Source: Campylobacter rectus
GTDB taxonomy: Bacteria > Campylobacterota > Campylobacteria > Campylobacterales > Campylobacteraceae
Direction of reading: 5' to 3'
Length of the DNA: 64,000 nt
Assembly (NCBI RefSeq): GCF_004803795.1
Contig: NZ_CP012543.1
Span: 1,178,001-1,242,000, forward strand
The position numbers and the translations under genes are program-made. Under the pieces are notes generated by a model. The model saw only the letters and a list, made by a program, of their open reading frames with translations. It did not search any database and was not told the DNA's origin. Shown in pieces: positions 1 through 8,529 of the stretch (its first letter is position 1; each line of letters starts with the position of its first letter).

Positions 1-623
1 CGGGCAAGATCCCAAGCGGAAACAAAGATCCGTATGCGCTGCGCCGCGCGGCTAACGGCGTCATCAAGATCATCCAAAACGAAAATTTAAACTTTGACAT
101 CGCGGCGTTTTTGCGCGAGACGGCGGAGGGATATGCTAAATTTGACGTCGAGGCGCTGATAGGATTTATATTTGATAGGCTTTACACATTCTTTGACGTA
201 AACCCGTCCGTCGTAAAGGCCTGCCTAGCTAGTAAAAAGGGAGACGTACTTGCGCAGTGCGAGGCGATCGAGGCCCTAGGCGCGATCTGTGCGGCAGAGG
301 ACTTTAGGCAAAATTTCAGCACGTTTAAGCGTCTGGCAAACATCATCAAGGACGAAAATTTCGGCGTGGTAGATGAGGCGAAATTTGAGAACGAGAGCGA
401 GAAAAAGCTAAACGATGCGTTTAAGGCTGCAGTAAAAGCAGGCGGCTCATACAGCGAACGCCTAAAAAATCTTTTCGGTCTAAAAGCTGCGATAGACGAG
501 TTTTTCGACAACGTAATGATAAACGCCGAGGACGAGCTCGTGCGTAAAAACCGCCTTGCGCTCGTGGGGCAAATTTACGCGGAATTCCTCAAAATCGCCG
601 ATATAAAAGAGATAAGCTTGTGA
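1..623 (+). CDS. glyS: Glycyl-tRNA synthetase beta subunit, C-terminal part (5' end outside window)
   Basis: The frame is open from the first bases of the window, so only the last ~206 residues are visible. The opening residues GKIPSGNKDPYALRRAANGV match the conserved G-x-x-DP-[FY]-ALRR stretch in the C-terminal half of bacterial GlyS. In the alpha2-beta2 glycyl-tRNA synthetase the beta chain binds tRNA and GlyQ forms the aminoacylation site; the enzyme is cytosolic and essential. The rest of the fragment is helical and ends in VGQIYAEFLKIADIKEISL, similar to the usual anticodon-binding C-terminus. The TGA stop overlaps the GTG start of the next gene by four bases, so the two are probably cotranscribed. 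An internal TTG at 111 is not the start because homology continues upstream of it. Confidence 0.93.
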   Translation, partial: GKIPSGNKDPYALRRAANGVIKIIQNENLNFDIAAFLRETAEGYAKFDVEALIGFIFDRLYTFFDVNPSVVKACLASKKGDVLAQCEAIEALGAICAAEDFRQNFSTFKRLANIIKDENFGVVDEAKFENESEKKLNDAFKAAVKAGGSYSERLKNLFGLKAAIDEFFDNVMINAEDELVRKNRLALVGQIYAEFLKIADIKEISL

Positions 624-1234
624 AGCGACTCTATGTCTTTGCGGGCGTGAACGGCGCGGGCAAATCGACCTTTTACGTGAGGCAGCTAGAGGACGATAAA
701 ATTTATGGGCCGAGGATAAACTCCGACGAATTAGTGCGGGAATTCGGCGATTGGCGCAATGCAAAAGACCAGCAGCGTGCAGCAAGGCTGGCTCTGCGCC
801 TTCGCAAAAACTACCTTGAAAACGGCGTCAGCTTTAATATCGAAACGACGTTGAGCGGGCATTCTATCGTAAATTTTATCAAAGACGCCAAGGCGCGCGG
901 CTACTTCATCGCGCTATTTTACGTAGGTCTAGATAGCGTGGAGCTCTCAAAGCGCAGAGTCGCGATACGTGCGGCTAAAAACGGGCACTCTATCGACGAG
1001 GCCGTGTTGGAGCGCAGATATGACGCTAGCTTTGTAAATTTAGCGCGGCTCATCGGCGTTTGCGACGAGATATATTTTTACGACAACAGCGCGCCGATCG
1101 AAAACGAAGATGAACAGAAATTTTCAAATTTGGCTCTAGTCGCTAAAAAGCAAGACAGCTGCGTAACGAGGATAAGCAAAGAAAGATACGAGTGGTTTGA
1201 GCGGGTGATGCGGGAGGCTGAAATTGCTTGCTAA
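620..1234 (+). CDS. Zeta-toxin-like P-loop kinase
   Basis: The 204-residue protein starts with a beta strand and Walker A loop (FAGVNGAGKST, residues 7-17). It has the zeta-family middle motif FNIETTLSG near residue 73 and basic residues around RRVAIRA that could contact phosphate. Known zeta toxins phosphorylate UDP-N-acetylglucosamine and poison cell-wall synthesis; chromosomal relatives also include harmless kinases, so the substrate here is inferred. The GTG start overlaps the glyS stop (GTGA), which suggests translational coupling. No epsilon-like antitoxin gene is next to it: upstream is glyS and downstream is a membrane protein. Its function as a toxin is therefore uncertain although family membership is clear. 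Confidence 0.8.
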   Translation: MKRLYVFAGVNGAGKSTFYVRQLEDDKIYGPRINSDELVREFGDWRNAKDQQRAARLALRLRKNYLENGVSFNIETTLSGHSIVNFIKDAKARGYFIALFYVGLDSVELSKRRVAIRAAKNGHSIDEAVLERRYDASFVNLARLIGVCDEIYFYDNSAPIENEDEQKFSNLALVAKKQDSCVTRISKERYEWFERVMREAEIAC

Positions 1235-1368
1235 AAAGCGGCTTGGGTGCGGATTTTGTAAGCGTAAGAAAATGTCTTTGAAGCCGAATTTAAGCGCGGT
1301 AGATAAATGAATAGCTAATTGACGACACTGTTTTGATGGTTTGGGTAGCGGTAGCAAAAAGGCGACAA

Positions 1369-1911
1369 GTGGGGTATTTTGATCAAATTTCAAAGCGTAT
1401 AAGGTTGGGTAGCGGCGAAGAAATAATCTACGAATATCCGTGCGTAAACAGGCTTTTGGTTGCATTTATGATTTTGTTTTGGATTATTTTTACGGCGGCG
1501 ATGCTTGTTTCTTTTGTAAAATCTAGCGAGCTACTTTATAAATTCTTTGTCGCGCTTGCGATATTTTTCGTAATGCTGGCTTTATATAGGGATGTCGTCG
1601 GATTTATCAGGCAAGGGCTCATAGTTACAAATAAATCTTTGATAACTTTTAACGGTAAAAAAGTTGCGCTTGAGAACGTTTGGTTTTTTGGCGTAAAGCT
1701 CAAAGCCGCTAAAAAACCGTCGCTTTGTTTTTACGATGGCAATAAGCTTATTATAAATTGCCATGCCGACGGCTCGCCGGAATTTGACGAGTTTTTATCG
1801 GCTTTATATAAAATTTCAGGCAATAAGCAAATTTTATCTTTGGGTTCACGCGAAATAAATCCCGAAGGATTTCGGGCCATGCAGACAAAGGTTAAGCTCA
1901 TAAATTCATAA
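1369..1911 (+). CDS. Small two-helix membrane protein of unknown function
   Basis: I do not recognise a named family. The protein has two hydrophobic segments close together (roughly residues 27-50 and 55-75, separated by a short KSSELL turn), then a soluble C-terminal half with alternating beta-strand character (GLIVTNKSLITFNGKKVALENVWFF), which resembles a bacterial PH-like domain. I prefer the GTG at 1369 because AAAAGG lies six bases upstream; an in-frame ATG at 1336 would add eleven residues but has no visible ribosome-binding site. It stands alone, about 130 bases after the zeta-like gene and convergent with modD. Confidence 0.6.
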   Translation: MGYFDQISKRIRLGSGEEIIYEYPCVNRLLVAFMILFWIIFTAAMLVSFVKSSELLYKFFVALAIFFVMLALYRDVVGFIRQGLIVTNKSLITFNGKKVALENVWFFGVKLKAAKKPSLCFYDGNKLIINCHADGSPEFDEFLSALYKISGNKQILSLGSREINPEGFRAMQTKVKLINS

Positions 1912-2136
1912 TTCAAACTCGGCATATTTGCTTTAAGTTACGGTAGGGCAGCTTTAAATTTATCGCTAAAATTTAGCGCTTTTGGCGATGGTTTTTTGAA
2001 AATTTGAAAGATAGTCGCCGAAAGTAGATTCGTATGGGTCTAGCCTTTACTCGGCGAGTATAAAAGGTAATGCAAATTTACTTAAATTTTATTTAAAATT
2101 GGATTTGGCGCCTTGTTTGCTCGTAAAATTTATAAA

Positions 2137-2979
2137 TTATACTATCTCTAAAATCGCGGTAATGTCGGCCATACCTTGCGTGTACATAGCTGATGTCACG
2201 AGTGCGTCCGCGCCGGCGCTAGCGAATTCTCGGACGTTTTTTAGATTTATCCCACCGCTTGCGATTAGTGCTACATTTGGGGCGATTTTATCTCGTAGGT
2301 CCACTGCTCGCTTTACGGCCCCCGGCGTAAATTTATCGCACTGCACGACGTCAGCACCTGCCTTTAAAAGCGCTTTGCAATCATCTAAATTTTCGCATTC
2401 GACGGCGATTTTGCGCTCGGGGGCTTTTGCTTTAAAGGTTGAAATTTGAGCCAAAAACTCATCATACGAGCCGTAAGCCTTGATGTGATTTTTGAAAAAC
2501 AGCACGCTATCGCTCAAATTTAGCCTATGTATGCCGCAGCCGCCCTCAAGCACGGCTTTTAGGCAAAATTTCTTAGCAAACGGGAAGCTCTTGCGCGTGG
2601 CTAGGATTTCGCATTTTGGATTTACGCTTTTGGCGGCTTCGTTCATCGCTCTTGCGTAGGTGGCGATCTTGCAGGCGTACTCTAGGCAAATTTGCGCTAG
2701 TTTCCATGCTTTATGCACGCTGTCGTAGCTACCGCTGATTTTTATGATCGGCTCTTTTGCGGCTACGACGGCGGAGTTTTGGACGCAAATTTGCGCCCGG
2801 CAGTCAAGCAGCCTGGCGATACCGGCCGCGACGTCTACGCAGCTAACCGTCACGTTTTCGCGCGGTAGTATGGTTAAAGCGGCGTTTTTACGAATGCCTT
2901 GAAGCGATGTCGTGAGATCGAAGTAGGGTAGGTCTTCGTCGATCAAGCTTAAAATTTCGGCGTCACTTATCTTTATCAT
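2137..2979 (-). CDS. modD: ModD-like protein (quinolinate phosphoribosyltransferase fold)
   Basis: The 280 residues fit the ModD branch of the nicotinate-nucleotide pyrophosphorylase family. There is an N-terminal domain (EDLPYFDLTTSLQGI, residues 15-29), then a barrel with ILATRKSFPFAKKFCLKAV near 128-146 and the C-terminal VALIASGGINLKNVREFA motif. ModD genes are usually linked to molybdate transport, but the reaction is not well established. No modABC genes are next to it here; it is the last gene of the long minus-strand train. It overlaps the preceding small membrane gene by 17 bases. A quinolinate phosphoribosyltransferase (NadC) is the alternative, but the sequence pattern and length look more like ModD. 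Confidence 0.8.
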   Translation of the reverse strand: MIKISDAEILSLIDEDLPYFDLTTSLQGIRKNAALTILPRENVTVSCVDVAAGIARLLDCRAQICVQNSAVVAAKEPIIKISGSYDSVHKAWKLAQICLEYACKIATYARAMNEAAKSVNPKCEILATRKSFPFAKKFCLKAVLEGGCGIHRLNLSDSVLFFKNHIKAYGSYDEFLAQISTFKAKAPERKIAVECENLDDCKALLKAGADVVQCDKFTPGAVKRAVDLRDKIAPNVALIASGGINLKNVREFASAGADALVTSAMYTQGMADITAILEIV

Positions 2980-3247
2980 CGCTTGCTAGCCTCTTTTCCT
3001 CGGCGTTTTTCTTGTTTGCGTTTACGATCATATTTCTAAAGATCCCGTTGTCGTAAAGCCCCGCATGATAAAGCGCAAAACCTACGAATGCGACACCTGA
3101 GATCGTGTGCAGTTTTTTACAGCGGCCTTTGTTTCTGCCCTCGAGCCCCAGCGCCGTTAGGCAAACGGCGGCCAGAGTGACGCTCATACCGATTTTTGCT
3201 ACTTTTCTGTGTGTTTGCAGATTTAAAAGTTGTCCGCTTATTTTCAT
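2963..3247 (-). CDS. Small membrane protein with two hydrophobic segments
   Basis: A 94-residue protein with one segment around residues 18-36 (VAKIGMSVTLAAVCLTALG) and another near 46-63 (LHTISGVAFVGFALYHAGL). It ends in a charged tail. The paired His residues near both helices recall small haem-binding membrane proteins of the DUF4405 type, but this is only suggestive. It overlaps the upstream symporter gene by four bases and the downstream modD by 17, so it is translated as part of the same operon. Function unknown. Confidence 0.6.
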   Translation of the reverse strand: MKISGQLLNLQTHRKVAKIGMSVTLAAVCLTALGLEGRNKGRCKKLHTISGVAFVGFALYHAGLYDNGIFRNMIVNANKKNAEEKRLASDDKDK

Positions 3248-4704
3248 TTTTTGCTCCAGCAGGTTGTATTTGCGATGCCTATGCTTTCAGGGTCAAATTC
3301 GGGATTTAGCCCCGCTTTTCTTTGCGATTCGTAGTCTTTCATCGCTTTTATTACGACCTTTGATAGCATGAAAATCGCCGCGATATTTATCGTAGCCATC
3401 GCCGCCATCGTGATATCGGCGATGTTCCATGCGATGGTCAGGTTCATCTGCGCGCCCACGAATATCATCGCGACCGCCGTCACCTTAAACGCCGTGGCGA
3501 TGTTGCCGTTTTTGGTGAGGTATTTGATGTTTGCCTGTGCATAGTAGTAGTTGCCGATCAGCGACGTGATCGCAAAAAGCACCACCGCAAGCGTCGTAAA
3601 GTGAAGACCTAGCTCGCCGTAATACTCTCGCATCGCAGCCTGCACCAAAGGAAGCGCGCTTAAAACCTCGCCGCTAGCGCCCGTTTGCTTTGTGATATAA
3701 GCCTGTGAAAAAAGCACTATCATACCCGAAGCGATACAAATCGTCATATCTATAAAAACGGCCATCGCCTGCACGAGCCCTTGCTTTACCGGGTGGCTCG
3801 TGTGAGCGGCCGCCGCTGCGTTTGGCGCAGAGCCCATACCCGCTTCGTTTGAAAACAGCCCGCGCTTGATGCCGTAGACGATCACGCTGCCCGCAAATCC
3901 GCCGAATATCGCTTTAAAATCAAAGGCGCTTTCTATGATCATATCAAAGACGGCTGGGAGCTTTTCTAAATTTAAAAATATCGCCGCGAATGCGAGCAAG
4001 ATGTAAATAAGAGCCATAAAAGGCACGATATAGGAGCTAACCTTGCCGATGACGTGGCTCTTGCTAAAAAACATCACCGCCGCAAATGCAGTAAGGATGA
4101 GGCCGATACCCACGGGCAAACCGCTGTCGCTAAAGCTCGTAGCGCCCGCGCTTTGATCGTAGTAAATTTGAAAAGCGGAGGTCATAGTGTAGCTTTGAAG
4201 TCCGTTAAATCCGTAGGCATAGGTGACGATGAGAATGACGGCAAAAAGGCTCGCCAGCCACTTGATACCAAGGCCGTTTTTGATGTAATACGCCGGTCCG
4301 CCCTTAAAGCCCAGGACGTCTTTGGTCTTGTAAATTTGAGCCAAAGTACTCTCGGCAAAGGCTGAAGCCGAGCCCAAAAAGGCCATCAGACACATCCAAA
4401 ATAGCGCACCCGGACCGCCTGCGACGATGGCGGCGGAGATGCCTGCGATATTTCCGATACCCACGCGCGAGGCGGTAGAGATCATCAGCGCCTGAAAGGG
4501 AGTGAGGTGATGCTTGTTGTATTTGTCCTTTTTCTCGACTAGGACTTTGCAAGCCTCGAAAAACATCCTAAACTGCACAAATCTCGTGATATAGCTAAAA
4601 TAAACCCCGGTAAGAACAAGCACGATGACTAAAAAATAGCCGTATAAAAAGTCGTTTGCCCGCGACATCTCGCCGTTTAAAAAATCTAAAATTTTATCAA
4701 CCAA
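3244..4704 (-). CDS. Alanine/glycine:cation symporter (AGCS family)
   Basis: A 486-residue inner-membrane transporter with about ten hydrophobic helices. The family signature is clear: ASRVGIGNIAGISAAIVAGG around residues 87-107 and GPGALFWMCLMAFLGSASAF just after it, followed by GLFSNEAGMGSAPNAAAAA in the middle, the second conserved AGCS stretch. Members import alanine or glycine with Na+ or H+. The start is 17 bases downstream of the P-type ATPase stop, so it is likely read from the same promoter, although a functional link to metal handling is not evident. The TGA overlaps the next start (ATGA). Confidence 0.93.
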   Translation of the reverse strand: MVDKILDFLNGEMSRANDFLYGYFLVIVLVLTGVYFSYITRFVQFRMFFEACKVLVEKKDKYNKHHLTPFQALMISTASRVGIGNIAGISAAIVAGGPGALFWMCLMAFLGSASAFAESTLAQIYKTKDVLGFKGGPAYYIKNGLGIKWLASLFAVILIVTYAYGFNGLQSYTMTSAFQIYYDQSAGATSFSDSGLPVGIGLILTAFAAVMFFSKSHVIGKVSSYIVPFMALIYILLAFAAIFLNLEKLPAVFDMIIESAFDFKAIFGGFAGSVIVYGIKRGLFSNEAGMGSAPNAAAAAHTSHPVKQGLVQAMAVFIDMTICIASGMIVLFSQAYITKQTGASGEVLSALPLVQAAMREYYGELGLHFTTLAVVLFAITSLIGNYYYAQANIKYLTKNGNIATAFKVTAVAMIFVGAQMNLTIAWNIADITMAAMATINIAAIFMLSKVVIKAMKDYESQRKAGLNPEFDPESIGIANTTCWSKK

Positions 4705-4721
4705 ATTATCATCCTTTAAAT

Positions 4722-6797
4722 TTATTTTGCGCTCAGTTTTACGCCTTTCATCGAATTTGCCAGTAATCCGATCGTCGTGCCGTTGTGCAGCACCGCTGTG
4801 GCGATAGGGTTAAAAAACCCAAATGTCGCGCCCGCTAGGATAAGCGAGTTTATGCCCACGGTGGCGTTAAAATTTGCGTTTATTAGTTTTATCGTTTTGT
4901 TTGCCGCGTCTTTTGCGACTGCGACCGAGCCTATGTCGTCTTTTAGTAGGCTGATGTCGGCTGTAGCCTTTGCGATATCGGCGCCTTTTTGCATACTGAT
5001 GCCTACGTGCGCTTTGGTGAGGCTTGGCGCGTCGTTGATGCCGTCTCCGACGAAGGCTACTTTTTTGCCCTCGGCTTTTAGCTGCTCGATGATGCCCGCC
5101 TTGTCGGTCGGTAGGCAGTTTGCATAAACTCTGTCGATGCCTAGCTCGTTTGCTACTTGACCCGCTTTAGACCGCACGTCGCCCGTTAGCATTATCAGCT
5201 CTTTTACGCCCAGTTTTCTTAGCCTCGCTAGAGTCTGTGCGGCGTTTTCTCGCATAGTATCGCGCATAGCTATGACGCCTAAGAGCTCCTTATCGTAGCC
5301 GACGTATAGTAGCGTGAGTCCGCTATCTACTTCGTTTTTGATGATCTTTTCGTGCTTGCTAAATGAAATTTGCTCGTCGTCCTCTAAAAAATGCCGCGAG
5401 CCGATCACGACCTCTTTACCGCCTACATAGGTTTTCACGCCGTGAGCGACGATAAACTCGACCTCGTCGTGATGGATGTGGTGAAAGCCTATCTCGCGAG
5501 CGGCCTTTACGATAGCCTCGGCTACGGGGTGGAAGTAGTGCTCCTCGGCGCTTGCGGTCAAATTTAACAGCTGCGCTTCGGTAAATTCTTTTTTAAACGA
5601 GTGAACTTTCACGACGCTTAGGCTGCCGTGCGTTAGCGTGCCTGTTTTATCAAAGACGAAAGTATCGGCGCTCGCTAGCGCTTCGATAGCTTTGGCGCCT
5701 TTTATCAGCACGCCGTTGCGGCCGGCTTTTGAGATGCTTGATTTAAAGGCGACGGGAGTGGCTAGCTTTAGCGCGCAGGAGTAGTCCGCCTGCAAGACGC
5801 TAGCTACGCGAGTCATATCTCGGCTAAGTAGATACGAAACGCCGGCTAGGCTTAGCGTCACGGGCACTAGCTTGTCGGCTAGCTTCGTGGCCTTTAGTCC
5901 GACGGCCGATTTTTCGTTTAGCGAGCTTTGGATGTAGGATTTTATCCTCGCTGTCGCGCTCTCGGAGGCTATGCTCTCGGCCCAGATTTTTATGCGTCCG
6001 TCCTCGACGACCGTTCCGCTCATCACGCGGTCGCCGCGCTCTTTTTTGACGGGTTCGGCTTCGCCCGTCATCGAGACTTGATTTACGCTTGCGGTGCCCT
6101 CCACGATATAGCCGTCGATGCCGATACTCTCGCCCGCGCCGACGACTACGATGTCGCCCACCTTGACGTCGGCGGTCGCTATTTTTTTGAGGGATTTTTT
6201 ACCGTGATTATTTACCTCGATCCAGACTTCTTCGATGTTGGGGCGGGCTAGCTCTTTGATGAGGTCGTCGCTGCGGTGCACGGCGCTTTCTTCCATGTAT
6301 TCGCCGATGGTTAGCATGAGATTTGTGCTATTTGCCGCTAAAAAGTCGCGTCTAGCTAGGCTCACGCCCACTGCGGTGGCTTCGAGCACCTTTGAGGTGA
6401 TACCGCCTTTTAGCGCTTCGCTTGCGCCTTCTTTTAGTAGCGGAGCTGCGGCGATGAGGCTAGATAGCGCTTTTGCACCGTTGTCGGTGATAAAAGGCGT
6501 GACGGCTAGAGCCGTTGCCGCTTTGTAAATTTTGGACTTGTTTGGGCTAACTTTTCGCTTGTTAAAATTTTCGATCGGCAAATTTTCGATAAACTCTTTA
6601 ATCTCGTCAAAATTTGACTCAAAGCCGATGATGACGCTTTTTGCTTTTTTATTTACCCTAACGCTTTTTGCATATCTAAACTCTGAAATTCGAGCTTCCA
6701 AGCGGCTTTCGTCGCACTCAAGCCCGATCCGCTCGCAGACGAAGCGCACTCGATTTTTGGTTAGGTGCGCGATGCGAACGCTATTTTTGGGAGTCAA
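4722..6797 (-). CDS. P1B-type metal-transporting ATPase, FezB-like candidate
   Basis: The 691-residue protein has the complete P-type ATPase core: actuator motif TGEAEP, phosphorylation site FDKTGTLT with Asp383, and hinge GDGINDAP near the C-terminus. An N-terminal ~65-residue domain looks HMA-like but has no CxxC metal site. The membrane metal-site motif reads Y339-S340-C341-ALKL instead of the common C-P-C, so it is not a standard Cu or Zn/Cd exporter. Its neighbours (HMA2-like protein, ferritin-like protein, small Gly-rich membrane proteins, Fur regulator) resemble ferrosome loci, where FezB is a P1B-6 ATPase that moves iron into vesicles; this assignment is inference. The start overlaps the previous gene by 17 bases. 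Confidence 0.88.
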   Translation of the reverse strand: MTPKNSVRIAHLTKNRVRFVCERIGLECDESRLEARISEFRYAKSVRVNKKAKSVIIGFESNFDEIKEFIENLPIENFNKRKVSPNKSKIYKAATALAVTPFITDNGAKALSSLIAAAPLLKEGASEALKGGITSKVLEATAVGVSLARRDFLAANSTNLMLTIGEYMEESAVHRSDDLIKELARPNIEEVWIEVNNHGKKSLKKIATADVKVGDIVVVGAGESIGIDGYIVEGTASVNQVSMTGEAEPVKKERGDRVMSGTVVEDGRIKIWAESIASESATARIKSYIQSSLNEKSAVGLKATKLADKLVPVTLSLAGVSYLLSRDMTRVASVLQADYSCALKLATPVAFKSSISKAGRNGVLIKGAKAIEALASADTFVFDKTGTLTHGSLSVVKVHSFKKEFTEAQLLNLTASAEEHYFHPVAEAIVKAAREIGFHHIHHDEVEFIVAHGVKTYVGGKEVVIGSRHFLEDDEQISFSKHEKIIKNEVDSGLTLLYVGYDKELLGVIAMRDTMRENAAQTLARLRKLGVKELIMLTGDVRSKAGQVANELGIDRVYANCLPTDKAGIIEQLKAEGKKVAFVGDGINDAPSLTKAHVGISMQKGADIAKATADISLLKDDIGSVAVAKDAANKTIKLINANFNATVGINSLILAGATFGFFNPIATAVLHNGTTIGLLANSMKGVKLSAK

Positions 6798-7125
6798 TTT
6801 CAGCCTTTATGTCTTCAAATCTCTCTTTTAGCTCCTCAAATCCCGCTTGAAGCAAATTTGAGCTTTTGGCTACCATTGAAAATATCGCTTTTTGCGCGTT
6901 TTCGTTTGTCAGCACGTATGCGACTACGCCGCCTATCAGCGCGCCTTTTATAAAGCCCGCGGCGTTAAAATTTGACGGGATAAAGTCCTTTAGCGCGTCG
7001 TTTATACCGCGGTCAAATGCGCTTGGCGCGCCGGTAGTTTTTACCGTCGTAGTCGTAGTGGTCGTGCTGCCGTCGTCGTTTAGCTGATTTACGGTTTGAG
7101 TTTGATTGATATAGGGATTTTTCAT
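6781..7125 (-). CDS. Small Gly-rich single-helix membrane protein, YtxH-like
   Basis: A 114-residue protein with a polar Thr-rich N-terminus (a run of seven Thr near residue 22), one Gly-containing hydrophobic helix around residues 57-75 (AGFIKGALIGGVVAYVLTN), and an amphipathic helical tail. This plan resembles YtxH-type proteins and small membrane proteins of bacterial organelles. It lies between another small membrane protein (start/stop overlap ATGA at 7122) and the metal ATPase (17-base overlap). A role in building or tuning a metal-storage membrane compartment is a guess from context. Confidence 0.65.
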   Translation of the reverse strand: MKNPYINQTQTVNQLNDDGSTTTTTTTVKTTGAPSAFDRGINDALKDFIPSNFNAAGFIKGALIGGVVAYVLTNENAQKAIFSMVAKSSNLLQAGFEELKERFEDIKAEIDSQK

Positions 7126-7427
7126 TTACTTTCCTCTAAATTTTTGATTAATTTCTCGGTAGCGACCACGCCGGCGATGCCCACGGCTACGGTAACGGCT
7201 GCGGCAAGATAGCGCGCGGAGACTAGTTTGTTTGACGCGCTGATGGCACAGGCCGTGACGATGCCGCCCTGGATCGCGGTTTTAGTCGTTTTGGCGACTA
7301 CTTCAGCCTTGCTCGCGCTGCCTTTTTTATAGTTTAGTATGCCTATGCCGCCGGCTGCTATTGCGCCGATTAACGCGCCGCTTATCATATGATCGACGGG
7401 AAGTCTGGTTGTTGAGGTTAAATTCAT
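7122..7427 (-). CDS. Small Gly/Ala-rich membrane protein
   Basis: A 101-residue protein with two or three Gly/Ala-rich hydrophobic segments: residues 14-30 (MISGALIGAIAAGGIGI), about 52-62, and about 72-90. Small, glycine-rich, tightly packed helices of this kind are typical of organelle-shaping or oligomeric membrane proteins, but I recognise no family. It is the middle member of three consecutive small membrane genes before the ATPase. The stop overlaps the next start. Confidence 0.62.
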   Translation of the reverse strand: MNLTSTTRLPVDHMISGALIGAIAAGGIGILNYKKGSASKAEVVAKTTKTAIQGGIVTACAISASNKLVSARYLAAAVTVAVGIAGVVATEKLIKNLEESK

Positions 7428-7439
7428 ACTGCAGCCTTA

Positions 7440-7865
7440 TTATTTCTCTAAATTCGGCTCAAGTGCGTTTGCGATATCTTCGGCCAAAATTTCAGTCTGT
7501 GCAGCCGCTTTTGCCGGAGCTTTTTTGGTTCTCGGAGCTCTTTTTTTCTTGGTTTTTGTTTTTTCGGCTTTTGCCGCTTCTTTTGCCGCTTCTTTTGCTG
7601 CCTTTTCGGCCGCTACTTCAGCGCTCGTGCGTCTTTTGCGTTTTTTTACTTCAGTCGTTGTTTTTTCGGCTGTTTTAGTAAATTTTTTCTCGGCGAATTC
7701 TTTGGCCTCGCTCGCCTTTTTTTCAGCGAATTCTTTCGCGTTTTCGGCAAGCTCCTTGCTTTTATCCAGTCCGCTTTCAAGGACTGATTTGATTTTGTCT
7801 TTGTTGTTAAAAGCCGCGACGGCTAAACCTCCCAAGATCGCTCCTGCGATAAACGGTAGTGCCAT
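7440..7865 (-). CDS. Lys/Ala-rich YtxH-like membrane-anchored protein
   Basis: A 141-residue protein with a short N-terminal hydrophobic anchor (LPFIAGAILGGLAVAAFNN) followed by a long Lys/Glu/Ala-rich helix with repeats of AKEFAEKKASEAKEFAEKK type. A very basic region (KTKTKKKRAPRTKKAPAKA) leads to a short C-terminal helix. The layout matches YtxH-like proteins; the basic tail could bind anionic surfaces such as nucleic acid, phosphate or membranes. It sits 22 bases after the ferritin-like gene and 12 bases before the next small membrane gene. Biochemical function unknown. Confidence 0.65.
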   Translation of the reverse strand: MALPFIAGAILGGLAVAAFNNKDKIKSVLESGLDKSKELAENAKEFAEKKASEAKEFAEKKFTKTAEKTTTEVKKRKRRTSAEVAAEKAAKEAAKEAAKAEKTKTKKKRAPRTKKAPAKAAAQTEILAEDIANALEPNLEK

Positions 7866-7887
7866 TTTTTATCCTTTGTGTTGAATT

Positions 7888-8529
7888 TTATTCTTTATCT
7901 TTATCTAAATTTTTACTAAGCATCATGCTCGCCAGCCCGCCAAGCGCCAGTCCGCCGAAAAACGAAAAATTCGGGTTGTTTAAAAGCGCGATAGCATCCT
8001 CTTTGCCGCCTTGTCCAGAGCTTATGCGCTCCAGCGTTTGGCTGATTTGCTTAAAGCTCTCCGAGTCAAAAGCGTTTAAGATATTTTCGCTCGGATTTTG
8101 AGCCGTTTGCGCCTGCTCCTCTTGGCTTGCGTTACCCGCACCTTGAAACTGCACGGCTAAAATTTGAGCCAGCCTTGCTTTTAGAGCCGGGATGTATTCG
8201 TTATTTGACGTCGCCCAGAGCCTAAAGCAGACGTCTTTAAAATTTTCATCGCTCAGGTTGTCGGTCAAATTTTCATAAAACGCGTTTAGTTCAAGCTCGT
8301 AGTTTAGGGCTTTTATAAAGCAATCGTCAAGATCCTCGCACGCCAAAGCACAAAATGCCTGCGAGTCGGCAGGATCCGCGTAAGGCCTCAAAAGCTCCAG
8401 CCCGCTTTGTCTAACCGCTAAAATTTGACCGAAAATTTCATCTTTTTTACAGACGTTTTCGTAAAATTTAATGCCCTGCGACTCCAGTAAAAAGACCGCA
8501 TTTGCGGCTTGCTTTATATCTTTGCTCAT
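7888..8529 (-). CDS. Ferritin-like helical protein with C-terminal membrane anchor
   Basis: I start the gene at the ATG at 8529, whose ATGA overlaps the stop of the HMA2-like gene; an in-frame extension to 8616 lies wholly inside that gene and is unlikely. The 213-residue product begins with helices resembling a ferritin-like or rubrerythrin-like bundle (AANAVFLLESQGIKFYENV; ELELNAFYENLTDNL), with several Glu/Asp/His/Tyr but no complete di-iron E-x-x-H pair that I can confirm. It ends with a Gly-rich hydrophobic stretch (FGGLALGGLASMMLS). In the context of a metal ATPase and a Fur regulator it may bind or deliver iron; this is inference. Confidence 0.7.
   Translation of the reverse strand: MSKDIKQAANAVFLLESQGIKFYENVCKKDEIFGQILAVRQSGLELLRPYADPADSQAFCALACEDLDDCFIKALNYELELNAFYENLTDNLSDENFKDVCFRLWATSNNEYIPALKARLAQILAVQFQGAGNASQEEQAQTAQNPSENILNAFDSESFKQISQTLERISSGQGGKEDAIALLNNPNFSFFGGLALGGLASMMLSKNLDKDKE

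Noticed and set aside
2137-2979. nadC as the identity of the ModD-like gene
   Set aside because: Motifs and the absence of nadA/nadB neighbours favour ModD, although the fold is shared.
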